Assembly: GCA_023954745.1 (NCBI GenBank)
Contig: JAGSHC010000029.1
Span: forward strand, 1-37,782
Direction: 5' to 3'
DNA length: 37,782 nt
Origin: Deltaproteobacteria bacterium
GTDB taxonomy: Bacteria > Myxococcota_A > UBA796 > UBA9615
In this document: positions 1 through 7,919 of the stretch, one piece after another
Numbering within the stretch: position 1 is the first letter of the stretch
How the letters are laid out: each line of letters starts with the position of its first letter
Notes under the pieces: generated by a model
What the model was told of the DNA's origin: nothing
Database searches by the model: none
What the model saw: only the letters and a program-made list of their open reading frames with translations
Position numbers and translations under genes: made by a program

Positions 1-418
1 CGGCCAGGGCCGCCACCAGCTCCACGACGCTGCGCTCGCCGTCGCCCCAGACGCCGTGATCGGCCTCGACGTAGGCCACGACGGGCCCCGGCGCGACGGC
101 CACCGCTGGACCTCCCACGATCACGGGAACGCCGGCCGCCTTGGCCGTGCGCACGTACTCCCGCGCGTCGTCGAGGTACCAGACGTTGTTCATCCAAGAG
201 GTGTTGTCGAGGTTGCGAACCGAGAGCCCGATCAGCTCGGGCTTGATGCGATCGATGGACTTCGCCAGCGCCTTGCCTGGCTTCTTCTCCCACATCAGAT
301 CGAGGAACTGCACGTCGTGCCCAGCATCTGCCAAGACGGTGGCGATGTTGCAGGCACCGATGGGGGCCACCGGCAGCGGCGCCTTCTCGCGGTTCGTGGC
401 GACAATCAAGATGCGCAC
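1..418 (-). CDS. B12-binding domain protein, probable radical SAM enzyme (N-terminal part)
   Basis: This gene runs off the left edge, so only about 139 N-terminal residues are seen, starting from a GTG preceded by GGAGG. The visible part is a Rossmann-like cobalamin-binding domain: it opens with RILIVATN, continues with PIGACNIATVLADAGHDV (the usual B12-radical-SAM N-terminal helix) and then LIGLSVRN and VPVIVGGPAV. Radical SAM enzymes with this N-terminal domain carry out methylations or other radical reactions. The CxxxCxxC cluster motif would lie beyond the edge and cannot be checked. The domain call is firm; the radical SAM call is inferred from the usual partner domain. It is divergent from the kinase that starts near 540. 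Confidence 0.72.
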   Translation of the reverse strand, partial: MRILIVATNREKAPLPVAPIGACNIATVLADAGHDVQFLDLMWEKKPGKALAKSIDRIKPELIGLSVRNLDNTSWMNNVWYLDDAREYVRTAKAAGVPVIVGGPAVAVAPGPVVAYVEADHGVWGDGERSVVELVAALA

Positions 419-525
419 AGCAGCCTCCGACTCGCCCGCCGGCCTCCAGGCCCCGAGCGCCGCGCAGCGTACCCGCGGCACACGCGGGCGCAAGGACCGA
501 AGCGAAGCGGTGGCGACCTCCTTGC

Positions 526-531
526 TACCGT
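526..531 (+). promoter_or_regulatory. -10-like box TACCGT before the kinase
   Basis: TACCGT lies 8 nt ahead of the GTG start at 540, which would put the transcription start almost at the start codon. It fits the TAnnnT pattern seen before other genes in this window. No -35 box is evident. Confidence 0.3.
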
Positions 532-539
532 GGTCGGCG

Positions 540-2021
540 GTGAGTACCGACGACCTCAGCGCCCCCCGCCTCGGGGACGCCCTCGACCACGACGACGAAG
601 CCACCCTGCTGGTGCGGTACGAGACCCTCGGTCTCGAGCGTTCGACGCTGACGAGGGCGGCCGATGTCTTCGAGGATGTCGAGGTCTCCCGCATTGACGG
701 CAACGAGGACTCGGTCTCGGACGAGCCCACTCGGGTGGAGGCTGACCTCTCGCATCTGTCGGTGGCCATGGACGTGCACGACGCGCTGGGGCGAGGCGGT
801 ACGGCGGAGGTCCACGCGGCCACCCAGCGCACCTTGAGACGGCAGGTAGCGGTCAAAGCGCTGCGAGCAGACCACCGAACCCCGGCGTACTCCCGCCAGC
901 TATTGAGCGAGGCCCGGATCCTGGCGGCCCTCGAGCACCCCGCCATCGTGCCCGTCTACATGCTCGCCACCGATGCGGACGGCGACCCCGTCATCGTCAT
1001 GCGCCACGTCGATGGTGAACTCTGGCGCCACTTCATCGACCGGGAGGGCCGGCTCACGACGCCGGCGAGCGTGCCCGGAGACCCGCTGCGATGGCACGTG
1101 CGCGTGCTGGCCACCATCTGCGACGCAGTCCACCACGCCCACGGGATTGGGGTCCTGCACCGGGACCTCAAGCTGCGCAACGTGGTCATCACCGAGGGCG
1201 GGGACCCATACCTCCTCGATTGGGGTCTCGCCGCGGTTCTCAGCCCAGACTCCGACCTCGACCTCCCCTTCGCGGGCGACGAACAGAAGCTCCGCGGCAC
1301 CCCCGGCTACCTGGCGCCCGAGATGGCGGCGGTGGACGGCGCCGCCTTTGGACCCTGGACGGACGTCTACCTCCTGGGGGGCTGCCTGCACGCAGTGCTC
1401 ACGGGCTGGCCGCGCCATCGAGGGCGCACCGTCATCGAGCAGCTGGCCTGCGCGTACTCCTCGCGTCCCGCGTCCTACCCGCCGAGCGTCCCCCCGCCCC
1501 TGGGAATGATCGCCAACCGAGCGTGTGCTCGCGAGCCGAGCGAGCGCTACCCCTCGGCGGCCGCCATGCGCAGAGACTTGCTGGCCTGGCTCGACGGCGA
1601 GCGGGTCGCGCTTGCGGTGGCCAGCCAGCGGCAAGCTCTGGCCGGAGAGCAGGCGTCGGTGCGGATCGTCCAGCAGGAGTTGGCTGCCGAACAAGCGACG
1701 ATGAGCGCGAGCCGCACCCGGCTCGACAGCGAGCGCCAGCGTCTGCGCCGCGACCAGGATCAGCTCAAGGCAGAGCGTGACCGCCTGGCGCGCGCACGCG
1801 ACGCTGTTCCCGGGCCGGACGCACGCTCAGCGGCTCGGAGGCGGGTCGCTCGGCAGCGGCGTAGCCGGCTCATCGCCGTCCTCGCCCTCGCCGTCCTCCT
1901 TCTGGGCACTGTCGTCGTCGCCGTCGCCGCTCTGGACCTCAGCCGAGGGAGCTTGCTCCTCCTGCTCGCTGGCGAGCTGCTCGGTGGGCTCATCGCCACC
2001 GCTGCCCTCGTCCGCAGTTGA
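540..2021 (+). CDS. Ser/Thr protein kinase with coiled coil and C-terminal membrane helices
   Basis: A 493-residue eukaryotic-like kinase from a GTG start; longer in-frame starts would overlap the divergent gene at 1-418. Residues 1-75 are an acidic leader. The glycine loop is GRGGTAEV near 84-91 and the ATP-binding lysine is K106 in VAVK. The catalytic loop is HRDLKLRN at H207, with Leu replacing the usual Pro, the magnesium motif is DWG at D227 instead of DFG, and YLAPEM follows. A Gln/Glu/Arg-rich coiled coil covers about 355-425, followed by two hydrophobic segments at about 444-466 and 471-490, so the kinase is probably anchored in the inner membrane by its C-terminus. The last 195 bp overlap the antisense SpmA-SpmB gene. 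DWG is tolerated in bacterial kinases, so activity is plausible. Confidence 0.88.
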   Translation: MSTDDLSAPRLGDALDHDDEATLLVRYETLGLERSTLTRAADVFEDVEVSRIDGNEDSVSDEPTRVEADLSHLSVAMDVHDALGRGGTAEVHAATQRTLRRQVAVKALRADHRTPAYSRQLLSEARILAALEHPAIVPVYMLATDADGDPVIVMRHVDGELWRHFIDREGRLTTPASVPGDPLRWHVRVLATICDAVHHAHGIGVLHRDLKLRNVVITEGGDPYLLDWGLAAVLSPDSDLDLPFAGDEQKLRGTPGYLAPEMAAVDGAAFGPWTDVYLLGGCLHAVLTGWPRHRGRTVIEQLACAYSSRPASYPPSVPPPLGMIANRACAREPSERYPSAAAMRRDLLAWLDGERVALAVASQRQALAGEQASVRIVQQELAAEQATMSASRTRLDSERQRLRRDQDQLKAERDRLARARDAVPGPDARSAARRRVARQRRSRLIAVLALAVLLLGTVVVAVAALDLSRGSLLLLLAGELLGGLIATAALVRS

Positions 2022-3272
2022 CGCCAGGGAGAGCGGCAGTCCCGGAAGCAGGAGACGCACCGCGAGGATGGCTGCAAGCGCTCCGGTGAGGTCCGCCGCC
2101 AACCCAGCCGGGACAGCGTGGCGAATCTTGCTCACCCCCACCGAGCCGAAGTACACGGCCAGGACATAGAACGTGGTGTCCGTCGAACCGTTCATCGTCG
2201 TGGCCAGCGTCCCGATCATCGAGTCGGCGCCGTGGGTCTCCACCAGGCTCGACGTGATCCCAAACGCCCCGCTGCCCGAGAGCGGCCGCATGAGCGCCAG
2301 GGGAAGCACCTCGCCGGGCATCCCGACGAACGAGGTGATGGGCGAGAGGAGCTTGACGAGGGCGTCGAGGCCGCCGCTCTTCTTGAACATCCCCACCGCC
2401 GCCAGGATGGCGACCAGGTAGGGGATGATCATGATCGCGAGGTCGAAGCCCTCCTTCGCCCCCTTGACGAAGACCTCGTACACCTTGACGCCCCGGACGA
2501 TGCCGACCGTGAGCATTCCCAGGATGAGGGCGGGGAGGATCCAGGCGCTGGCTGCCTCTCCGTACACGTAGACACCGAAGACCATGCCCACGACGGCGGC
2601 CCCGAAGAGGACCAGGGGCACCAGGTCGGCCAGGGACTCCTTCTCCCGCTGCGCGGCCAGGCGCGCGTCCGCTTCCCGCTGGGCCTCGGGCGAGGCGAAC
2701 ATCGGCAGACGGGACAAGAACTTCGCCACGGAGATTCCCACCACGGTGGAGCAGGCGGTGGCGAACAGCGTCGTGGGGAAGATGGCCGCGGGGTCGAGGG
2801 ACCCGAAGTGGTTGCGCAGACCGATCATCCCCGTCGGCAGCAGCGCCAGACCCGAGGTGTTGATCGCCAGAAACAGAACCATCGCGTTCGTGGCGGTGCC
2901 CTGCTCCTTGTTGAGCTCGTTGAGCTCCTTCATCGCCTTGAGCCCGAAGGGGGTGGCGGCGTTGCCCAGCCCCAGGGCGTTGGCGGCGATGTTCATGACC
3001 ATCGCGCCCATGGCGGGGTGGTCGGGCGGCACATCGGGGAAGAGACGAATCAGGACGGGTCGGATGAGGCGGGCCATCCACTTGAGGCCCCCGGCCTCCT
3101 CGACCACCTTCATCAACCCGAGGAACAGAGCGATGTAGCCCACCAGGCCGATGGCGAGCTCGACGGCACCCTTGCTGGAGTCGAGAGCGGCCTTTCCTAC
3201 CTCGGCGGGCGTCCCGGTGAGGGCGGCGAACACCACCGCGAGCAATACGATGGCGTAGAAGACGATGTTCAT
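1827..3272 (-). CDS. SpmA-SpmB fusion, nucleoside-recognition (Gate) domain membrane protein
   Basis: A 481-residue protein from the ATG at 3272, which overlaps the upstream stop as ATGA. The N-terminal half is SpmA-like (hydrophobic MNIVFYAIVLLAVVF start, then NIAANALGLGNAATPFGLKA). The C-terminal half is SpmB-like (LMRPLSGSGAFG, NGSTDTTFYVLAVYFG, then VSKIRHA). In Bacillus these are separate spore maturation proteins; fused forms occur in many non-sporulating Gram-negatives as multi-pass membrane proteins of unclear transport role. About 65 residues at the end are a low-complexity acidic tail (many E and D) that extends the normal family length and lies antisense to the kinase membrane helices. 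It is the last gene of the YjbR-sigma-anti-sigma operon, so it may be made under control of that sigma factor. Confidence 0.85.
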   Translation of the reverse strand: MNIVFYAIVLLAVVFAALTGTPAEVGKAALDSSKGAVELAIGLVGYIALFLGLMKVVEEAGGLKWMARLIRPVLIRLFPDVPPDHPAMGAMVMNIAANALGLGNAATPFGLKAMKELNELNKEQGTATNAMVLFLAINTSGLALLPTGMIGLRNHFGSLDPAAIFPTTLFATACSTVVGISVAKFLSRLPMFASPEAQREADARLAAQREKESLADLVPLVLFGAAVVGMVFGVYVYGEAASAWILPALILGMLTVGIVRGVKVYEVFVKGAKEGFDLAIMIIPYLVAILAAVGMFKKSGGLDALVKLLSPITSFVGMPGEVLPLALMRPLSGSGAFGITSSLVETHGADSMIGTLATTMNGSTDTTFYVLAVYFGSVGVSKIRHAVPAGLAADLTGALAAILAVRLLLPGLPLSLASTADEGSGGDEPTEQLASEQEEQAPSAEVQSGDGDDDSAQKEDGEGEDGDEPATPLPSDPPPSR

Positions 3273-4009
3273 CTGGGCTTGCCTCCGAAGGCACGACGGA
3301 CGAGCAGGATGACGAGCATCGCCGCCAGGGGGACGGTGGCGTGACCGATCAGCAGATGATCCCGCAAGGCAATGGGACAGTGCATCTGCAAGGCGAGCAC
3401 GCCCCCGAGCCCTGCTCCGGCAGCCGCCAACGCCGAGACCCGGGCGCGGGTCGGAGGCAATCGCTGCAGCACCGCCAGCGTGCCGAGGATCGGCAGAGCT
3501 GCGGCGCTCCCGTAGAGGAAACACGCCATCACGTCTTTGACGAAGGTCCCCTCCCCTCCCTTCGCTCCCGGGAGCATCAAATTCTCTGGGGGGACGAGGG
3601 CGAGGGCCGCTGGAAGGGCCACTGCGGCAATGGCGAGCCCCCAGGTGACCCCGGAACTCGCGGCGGCTTTGTGGGGACCTCGGAGCGCGACCGACGTGAG
3701 GATCAGGGCGAGGGCCGCCGAGCTGGCTCCCTCCATCGCGAGACGGAGCGCGGGATACTCCCCGAGGTCGGCCCGGGCGTTCACGAGCAGCACGATGGTC
3801 GCGAGCGCTGCCATGGCCACGGCCGCGATGGCGAGCCGCGCGGGGGTGGGCAGCTGCCGGACCGTCGTGACGAAGCCCGTCTCCGACGCCACCGCTTGCT
3901 TCGTGGCCCCCAGACGCGCCTCGGCACCCTCCACCTCTGCCGACGCCTCTGGGGGTCGAGCCAGAGCCTGCAGCGCCGCGTCCAGGCGGGGATCGCGTTC
4001 GTCGGTCAC
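3269..4009 (-). CDS. six-helix membrane anti-sigma factor, NrsF/DUF1109-like
   Basis: A 246-residue protein with a soluble N-terminal region of about 55 residues and then six hydrophobic segments, beginning TPARLAIAAVAMAALATIVL. The last loop and helix carry QMHCPIALRDHLLIGHATVP, which resembles the conserved Cys-Pro and His near the end of NrsF/DUF1109 proteins. In that family the membrane protein binds and inhibits the ECF sigma factor encoded just upstream. Here the start overlaps the sigma gene stop by four bases (ATGA), as expected for a stoichiometric pair. The family call rests on topology, the CP/H motif and context rather than strong sequence identity. Confidence 0.68.
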   Translation of the reverse strand: MTDERDPRLDAALQALARPPEASAEVEGAEARLGATKQAVASETGFVTTVRQLPTPARLAIAAVAMAALATIVLLVNARADLGEYPALRLAMEGASSAALALILTSVALRGPHKAAASSGVTWGLAIAAVALPAALALVPPENLMLPGAKGGEGTFVKDVMACFLYGSAAALPILGTLAVLQRLPPTRARVSALAAAGAGLGGVLALQMHCPIALRDHLLIGHATVPLAAMLVILLVRRAFGGKPR

Positions 4010-4584
4010 GCTGCCTCCTCCTGCAGAGCCACGCGCAGGCGCTTGTAGCCGCGGTGGGCGCGCACCTTCACCGCCGACAGCCCCGCTCCGACGACCTCGG
4101 CCACCTCCTTCATGCCCAGCCCATGCAGCCAGTGCAGCTCGATGACGATGCGCTCATGCTCCGGCAGCTCGGCCAACGCCGCCCGGACCCGCCGCGCATC
4201 CTCGTCAGCCACGATGTCGTGAGCTGCCACGGACGGCGTGTTGGCGTCGTGCAGCTCGGTCGAGATCCCCCGCCGCGAGCGCTTGCGGAGGTGGTGGCGA
4301 CAGACGTTGAGGCAGATCGTGTAGAGCCAGGGCCGCAGAGGAAGCCCCTGCTTGAAATCCTTGCGGGACCGATGCAGGTGCAGGAAGGTCTGCTGAACCA
4401 GCTCGTCGACCTCGTCGGTGCTGCCCACGCGACGCCGCGCATACCGCCGCAGCGGCGCCTCGTAGCGGCGCCAGAGTTCATCGAACGCCGCCGCCTGCCC
4501 GTCCCGGTAGGCAGCGAACAGCTCTTCGTCGGTGCGCGCCGGGGGACTGGTCGCGGCGAGGAGGATCCGCAGCAGCAGGCTCAC
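4006..4584 (-). CDS. ECF-type RNA polymerase sigma factor
   Basis: A 192-residue sigma factor from the GTG at 4584, which overlaps the stop of the upstream gene as GTGA. Region 2 is clear: DEELFAAYRDGQAAAFDELWRRYEAPL, then DEVDELVQQTFLHLHRSRKDF and PWLYTICLNVCRHHLRKRSRR. Region 4 is a helix-turn-helix: ALAELPEHERIVIELHWLHG, then MKEVAEVVGAGLSAVKVRAHRGYKRLR. It would direct RNA polymerase to its own promoter set and is probably held inactive by the membrane protein encoded immediately downstream. The signal is not apparent from the sequence. Longer in-frame starts exist but run inside the upstream gene and add only Arg/Gly-rich residues. Confidence 0.93.
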   Translation of the reverse strand: MSLLLRILLAATSPPARTDEELFAAYRDGQAAAFDELWRRYEAPLRRYARRRVGSTDEVDELVQQTFLHLHRSRKDFKQGLPLRPWLYTICLNVCRHHLRKRSRRGISTELHDANTPSVAAHDIVADEDARRVRAALAELPEHERIVIELHWLHGLGMKEVAEVVGAGLSAVKVRAHRGYKRLRVALQEEAA

Positions 4585-4991
4585 GTTCCGAGGGCCTCCA
4601 GGGCGGCGACGGCGGCCTCCGGGGGCTCCTCGGGGGGAAGCTGCTTCTTCACCACGGTCTTCGGCGCCACAGCCCGGAAGCTCTCGTCGATCCACTCGAT
4701 GAGCGCATCGATGGGCAGGTCATCCTCGGCGGGGATCGTCACACTCACCCAGCCGTAGCGACCGAGGCCGTAGCCCGTGGGCTTGCACCAGGGCAGCTGC
4801 AGCGCCGCCTCACTCGACTCCGGCAGCTTCAGGCTGATCGAGAGCTTGTCGTCGTGCTCACCCATGAACACGAAGGCCTTCTTGCGGACCTTGAACGCGG
4901 GGTGATCCCAGGGGCGGTCTTCGTGCGACTCGGGATAGGCGAGGGCGGCAGCCCGCACGGCGTCCTGGACTCTGGCGGGGTCGAAGGGCAT
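4581..4991 (-). CDS. MmcQ/YjbR family protein
   Basis: A 136-residue protein of the MmcQ/YjbR (DUF419) family, small CyaY-like-fold proteins described as DNA-binding or stress related. Recognisable family features are ALAYPESHEDRPWDHPAFKVRKKAFVF near the start, the KLSISLKLP strand and the WVSVTIPAEDDLPIDALIEWIDESFRAV end. A Pro/Ala-rich tail of about 25 residues follows. It is the first gene of a four-gene overlapped operon with an ECF sigma factor, an anti-sigma factor and a SpmA-SpmB fusion. A TAnnnT box (5002-5007) sits 10 nt upstream of the ATG. Why this family heads a sigma operon is not evident. Confidence 0.85.
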   Translation of the reverse strand: MPFDPARVQDAVRAAALAYPESHEDRPWDHPAFKVRKKAFVFMGEHDDKLSISLKLPESSEAALQLPWCKPTGYGLGRYGWVSVTIPAEDDLPIDALIEWIDESFRAVAPKTVVKKQLPPEEPPEAAVAALEALGT

Positions 4992-5001
4992 GGCGGCGCC
5001 G

Positions 5002-5007
5002 AGGCTA
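5002..5007 (-). promoter_or_regulatory. -10-like box TAGCCT before the YjbR-sigma operon
   Basis: Read on the minus strand, TAGCCT ends 10 nt before the ATG at 4991. It matches the TAnnnT pattern found at other starts here and would give a leader of only a few bases. No -35 box is evident. Confidence 0.28.
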
Positions 5008-5050
5008 CCACGCAGTCGAAGAGCCCCCGGAGCGTGCCGGGAATGCGGTG

Positions 5051-5056
5051 TAGGCT
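5051..5056 (+). promoter_or_regulatory. -10-like box TAGGCT, predicted leaderless start
   Basis: TAGGCT is followed by exactly six bases and then the ATG at 5063, so transcription starting seven bases after the box would begin at the start codon. There is no purine-rich ribosome binding site in the six bases, which fits a leaderless mRNA. The same spacing recurs before tesB. Confidence 0.35.
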
Positions 5057-5062
5057 GCTGCC

Positions 5063-6154
5063 ATGCGTAGACTCGTGTCCTCGGCGCTCCTGTACCTCCT
5101 GGCCCTGCCGGGAGGTGCGAGCGCCATCACCTCGGTCGTCGGCGACCCCGACGGATTCGGCATCGACCCCACGGGCCTCATGCGCGCGTCCGCGAGTCAC
5201 ACCGATCCGGCGGACACCGACGGCGACGGCATCATCGAGGCTGGCGAGTTCCTGCCCGACTGGAACCTGAGCGGCAGCGTCGCCGTCAACAACGGCGACA
5301 CCTTCGACTTCCGAGACAGCGCCGAGCAAGCGGCCACCGACGGCGCCCAATACACCGATCGCTCCATGGAGCCCAACGGCGCATCCAACGGGATCGAGTT
5401 CTCCTTCGTCTTCACGCCACCCGGAGCGGGAGACCCGGGCTTCGAGACGGGGCACTTCGTCAACTTCGTCTTCGGCGACTACGACGTGAATCCGGCGGAG
5501 ATCCAGATCGACGGGCAGACGGTGGCGCTCATCATCCAGGGAGGCGGGAACGACGGGCTCGTGCAGTCGGCCTTTGCCACGGTGCCCTGGGAAGACATGA
5601 CCGACGGCGAGGTGGTGATTAGCGTGATCGCCCCCAACGAGCCGTACCTGACCTTCGATTACTGCCTGCTCGACCTCTCGCGCGTCACCGACGGTGATGG
5701 CGACGGTATCCCCGACTCGCTGGACGTGTGCCCGGGGGTCCACGACCTCAACCAGTGGGACACAGACAGCGACGGCGTCGGCGACGCCTGCGACAACTGC
5801 ATCGACGACCCCAACCCCGGACAGGAGGACGCGGACGTGGACGGGATCGGCGACGTCTGCGACCCCACTCCAGACCCGCCGGGGGACGACGACGACGACG
5901 CCGATGACGACGACTCGTCCGACGACGACGACGCAGCCAACGACGACGACGCGGCCGACGACGACGATGCGGCCGACGACGACGACTCCGGCGATGACGA
6001 CGACTCGGCCAGCATCCTCGAGAGCCGCGACGACGACTGGGGAGGGGTGGTGCAGAACTGTGGATGCTCCTCCACCGGCGGGACCGCCCTCGGTTGGGTC
6101 GCGCTGCTCGGCTTCGCAGCGCTCCTTCGACGCAAGGCGCCGTGGCCGGACTGA
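5063..6154 (+). CDS. secreted surface protein with thrombospondin-3-like repeats, acidic linker and MYXO-CTERM-like tail
   Basis: A 363-residue exported protein. Residues 1-21 form a signal peptide ending GGASA. A beta-rich domain of unknown family covers about 25-210. From about 212 come calcium-binding thrombospondin type 3 repeats ([41 protein letters not shown]). An Asp4-rich linker with roughly seven-residue spacing fills about 273-315. The end is a MYXO-CTERM-like sorting signal: a Cys-Gly-Cys motif (NCGCSSTGG), one hydrophobic helix and an Arg/Lys cluster. Such tails direct processing and surface attachment by a myxosortase-type system. The protein is probably displayed on the outer surface and binds calcium; its ligand is unknown. 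It overlaps the epmC start by 13 bp. Confidence 0.85.
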   Translation: MRRLVSSALLYLLALPGGASAITSVVGDPDGFGIDPTGLMRASASHTDPADTDGDGIIEAGEFLPDWNLSGSVAVNNGDTFDFRDSAEQAATDGAQYTDRSMEPNGASNGIEFSFVFTPPGAGDPGFETGHFVNFVFGDYDVNPAEIQIDGQTVALIIQGGGNDGLVQSAFATVPWEDMTDGEVVISVIAPNEPYLTFDYCLLDLSRVTDGDGDGIPDSLDVCPGVHDLNQWDTDSDGVGDACDNCIDDPNPGQEDADVDGIGDVCDPTPDPPGDDDDDADDDDSSDDDDAANDDDAADDDDAADDDDSGDDDDSASILESRDDDWGGVVQNCGCSSTGGTALGWVALLGFAALLRRKAPWPD

Positions 6155-6642
6155 CCAGCGCGGAGATCGAGGGGGTCTTCGACGGACTCTTCGAACGCAG
6201 TCATCGCACGAGACTCGTGGGCGGTGGCGACGAGCCTCTGTATGTCCCACCCACGGGGGATCGCCTCGGTCGCATCGTGTACCGGGCGGACTACCCTGCC
6301 TCCGCCCTGCACGAGGTCGCGCACTGGTGTGTCGCTGGTGCCGCCCGTCGCGATCTCGAGGACTACGGATACTGGTATGCGCCGGACGGACGCACCGAGC
6401 AACAGCAAGGGGAGTTCGAACGCGTGGAGGTGGCGCCGCAAGCGCTGGAGTCCGTGCTGGCTGACGCCGCAGGCGTCCGGTTCGTGCCCAGCGCGGACAA
6501 CGTCGAGGCGGGGGTGGGTCCGAGCGTCGGGTTCCTCTCGGCCCTCGCGCAGCGCAAGGAAGACCTCCTGGCCGGCGCCCTGCGCGGCCGCGCCCTGCGC
6601 ATGCAGATCGCGCTGGCCCTGGAGCGGGCGAAGAAGGGCTAG
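6142..6642 (+). CDS. epmC: elongation factor P hydroxylase (EpmC/YfcM family)
   Basis: A 166-residue protein from the GTG at 6142. It follows the E. coli EpmC pattern from end to end: [22 protein letters not shown], then [20 protein letters not shown] with the metal-binding HExxH-like HEVAHW motif, [16 protein letters not shown], and [13 protein letters not shown] followed by DNVEAG. EpmC hydroxylates the beta-lysylated lysine of elongation factor P in the cytoplasm, the last step after EpmB and EpmA. Neither efp, epmA nor epmB is in this window. The start overlaps the upstream gene by 13 bp, and its stop lies in a hairpin shared with the convergent diguanylate cyclase. The family call is strong; the substrate in this organism is inferred. 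Confidence 0.9.
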   Translation: MAGLTSAEIEGVFDGLFERSHRTRLVGGGDEPLYVPPTGDRLGRIVYRADYPASALHEVAHWCVAGAARRDLEDYGYWYAPDGRTEQQQGEFERVEVAPQALESVLADAAGVRFVPSADNVEAGVGPSVGFLSALAQRKEDLLAGALRGRALRMQIALALERAKKG

Positions 6643-6650
6643 CCCGCTCC
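6621..6650. terminator. bidirectional terminator hairpin between epmC and the diguanylate cyclase gene
   Basis: GGAGCGGGC at 6621-6629 and its exact complement GCCCGCTCC at 6642-6650 form a 9-bp GC-rich stem. The 12-nt loop contains CTAG, which supplies the TAG stop for both convergent genes (their reading frames overlap by four bases at 6639-6642). There is no U tract, as is common in high-GC genomes. Confidence 0.6.
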
Positions 6651-7796
6651 GCCGATGTGACGCTTCGTCGACGCTTCCATCTCGGACATCATCGCCCGTG
6701 ACGCGCACGTGCGGTTCCGGCCGCCGGCCTTGGCGCGATATAGCGCCTCGTCGGCAGCGTCGATGACCTCACTGACCGTCTCGCCAGGGCCGAGCTCGGC
6801 CACCCCAAAGCTCGCGGTCAGGCTCCCCACCACGGGAAACACCTGGTCTTCCACCGAGCGACGCAATCGGTCGGCCATGAAGAGGGCCTCACCCGTCGTG
6901 GGACGACGCATCAAGACCACGAACTCCTCGCCACCCCAGCGCCCGACGACATCCGAGGTGCGGACCAGCTTCGTCAGGAGATCGGCGAAGGCCGCGAGGA
7001 CACGATCTCCTGCCGGGTGTCCCCACCTGTCGTTGACGCGCTTGAAGTGATCCAGGTCCACGAAGATCAAGGCCAGACGGCAGTCGCGGTCCGTGCTCCG
7101 CTCCGCCTCGATCCACAACTGCTCCACCAGACCGCGCCGGTTGAGGGCCCCCGTCAGGGCGTCCGTCCGCACGAGCAAACCGAGTTCGTCGATGGTCGCT
7201 CGCGCCGCAGTGACCTGACGGCGGTGCCGCGCGAAGAGGAGGATGAGTCCGATGAGCAAGGAGTGGGTGAGGGAGTAGCCCAGGAAGAAGACGAGCAGGG
7301 GCTGCGCGTCCAATGGCGGCATCACCCCCAGCGCGATGAGCACCACGGGCAGGACCGTCGACGCAGCGAGGAACAGTCCCGACGTCACGAGCGCAATCTC
7401 TGCCTCCCAGGCATGAAACGCGAGGACGTAGACGAAGGGGGCGAGGGCGGGCACGAAGAAGAGGGCGTCGACGACCCCCGACGGGGCGGGCTGCGCCAGC
7501 AGGGTGCTCGCCTGGATCAACAAGAGCCCCGTCGCGAGGGCGACCGCAAGTCCACGAAACGCGCTGCGGTTTTCGAGGCTTCCGCGCGCGGTGGCGAAGC
7601 TGACCAGCACCAACAGAACAGAGACGACACCCAAGAGCGTCCACAGGCCTGGGCCACCGACCTTGAAGGTGTACAGAAGGGCCATCGCGGCCACGACGCC
7701 CAAACCGCCGGTCATCAGTAGGGTCGCAAGAACACGACGCTCCGACCGCTCCTCGGTCGCCGTCACCGCGCTCTTCGGCTGTTCGGTCTCACCCAC
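6639..7796 (-). CDS. membrane diguanylate cyclase (GGDEF domain)
   Basis: About 385 residues from the GTG at 7796, which has AGGAG 10 nt upstream; a GTG at 7823 would add nine residues. Six to seven hydrophobic segments fill about residues 20-200, beginning VLATLLMTGGLGVVAAMALLY, with no recognised sensor motif. A GGDEF domain follows: the signature GGEEF is at about 288-292, with LALIFVDLDHFKRVND for metal and substrate. The inhibitory-site motif RxxD (RTSD at 279-282) lies five residues before GGEEF, so product feedback is expected. The enzyme makes cyclic di-GMP from two GTP at the inner membrane and so affects attachment or motility. It diverges from the glycosyltransferase gene across a palindrome. 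Confidence 0.93.
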   Translation of the reverse strand: MGETEQPKSAVTATEERSERRVLATLLMTGGLGVVAAMALLYTFKVGGPGLWTLLGVVSVLLVLVSFATARGSLENRSAFRGLAVALATGLLLIQASTLLAQPAPSGVVDALFFVPALAPFVYVLAFHAWEAEIALVTSGLFLAASTVLPVVLIALGVMPPLDAQPLLVFFLGYSLTHSLLIGLILLFARHRRQVTAARATIDELGLLVRTDALTGALNRRGLVEQLWIEAERSTDRDCRLALIFVDLDHFKRVNDRWGHPAGDRVLAAFADLLTKLVRTSDVVGRWGGEEFVVLMRRPTTGEALFMADRLRRSVEDQVFPVVGSLTASFGVAELGPGETVSEVIDAADEALYRAKAGGRNRTCASRAMMSEMEASTKRHIGGAG

Positions 7797-7892
7797 CAGA
7801 ACACCGCTCCTCGCCTCATACACATCATGCCTTGGGGCACGACCCAGTGTGTCCTCTCTCGTCTGTCTCTCGTCTCAGGCTTCGGGACATTC

Positions 7893-7909
7893 GTCTCCGG
7901 TCCGGAGAC
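7893..7909. promoter_or_regulatory. 17-bp perfect palindrome, probable operator
   Basis: GTCTCCGGTCCGGAGAC is an exact inverted repeat with 8-bp arms around a single central T. It lies in the intergenic region between the divergent diguanylate cyclase and glycosyltransferase genes and ends 10 nt before the preferred GTG of the latter. Its size and symmetry suit a dimeric helix-turn-helix regulator. Whether it acts on one or both genes cannot be read from sequence. Confidence 0.5.
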
Positions 7910-7919
7910 AATAGGTCCC

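Noticed and set aside
56-697. Plus-strand open frame over the left edge and kinase leader
   Set aside because: Arg/Pro/His-rich translation without a family; the minus strand of 1-418 encodes a clear B12-binding domain and the kinase occupies another frame.
2118-3344. Long plus-strand open frame opposite the SpmA-SpmB gene
   Set aside because: The translation is Glu/His/Arg-rich and featureless, the usual shadow of a GC-rich membrane protein gene; the minus strand has full family motifs.
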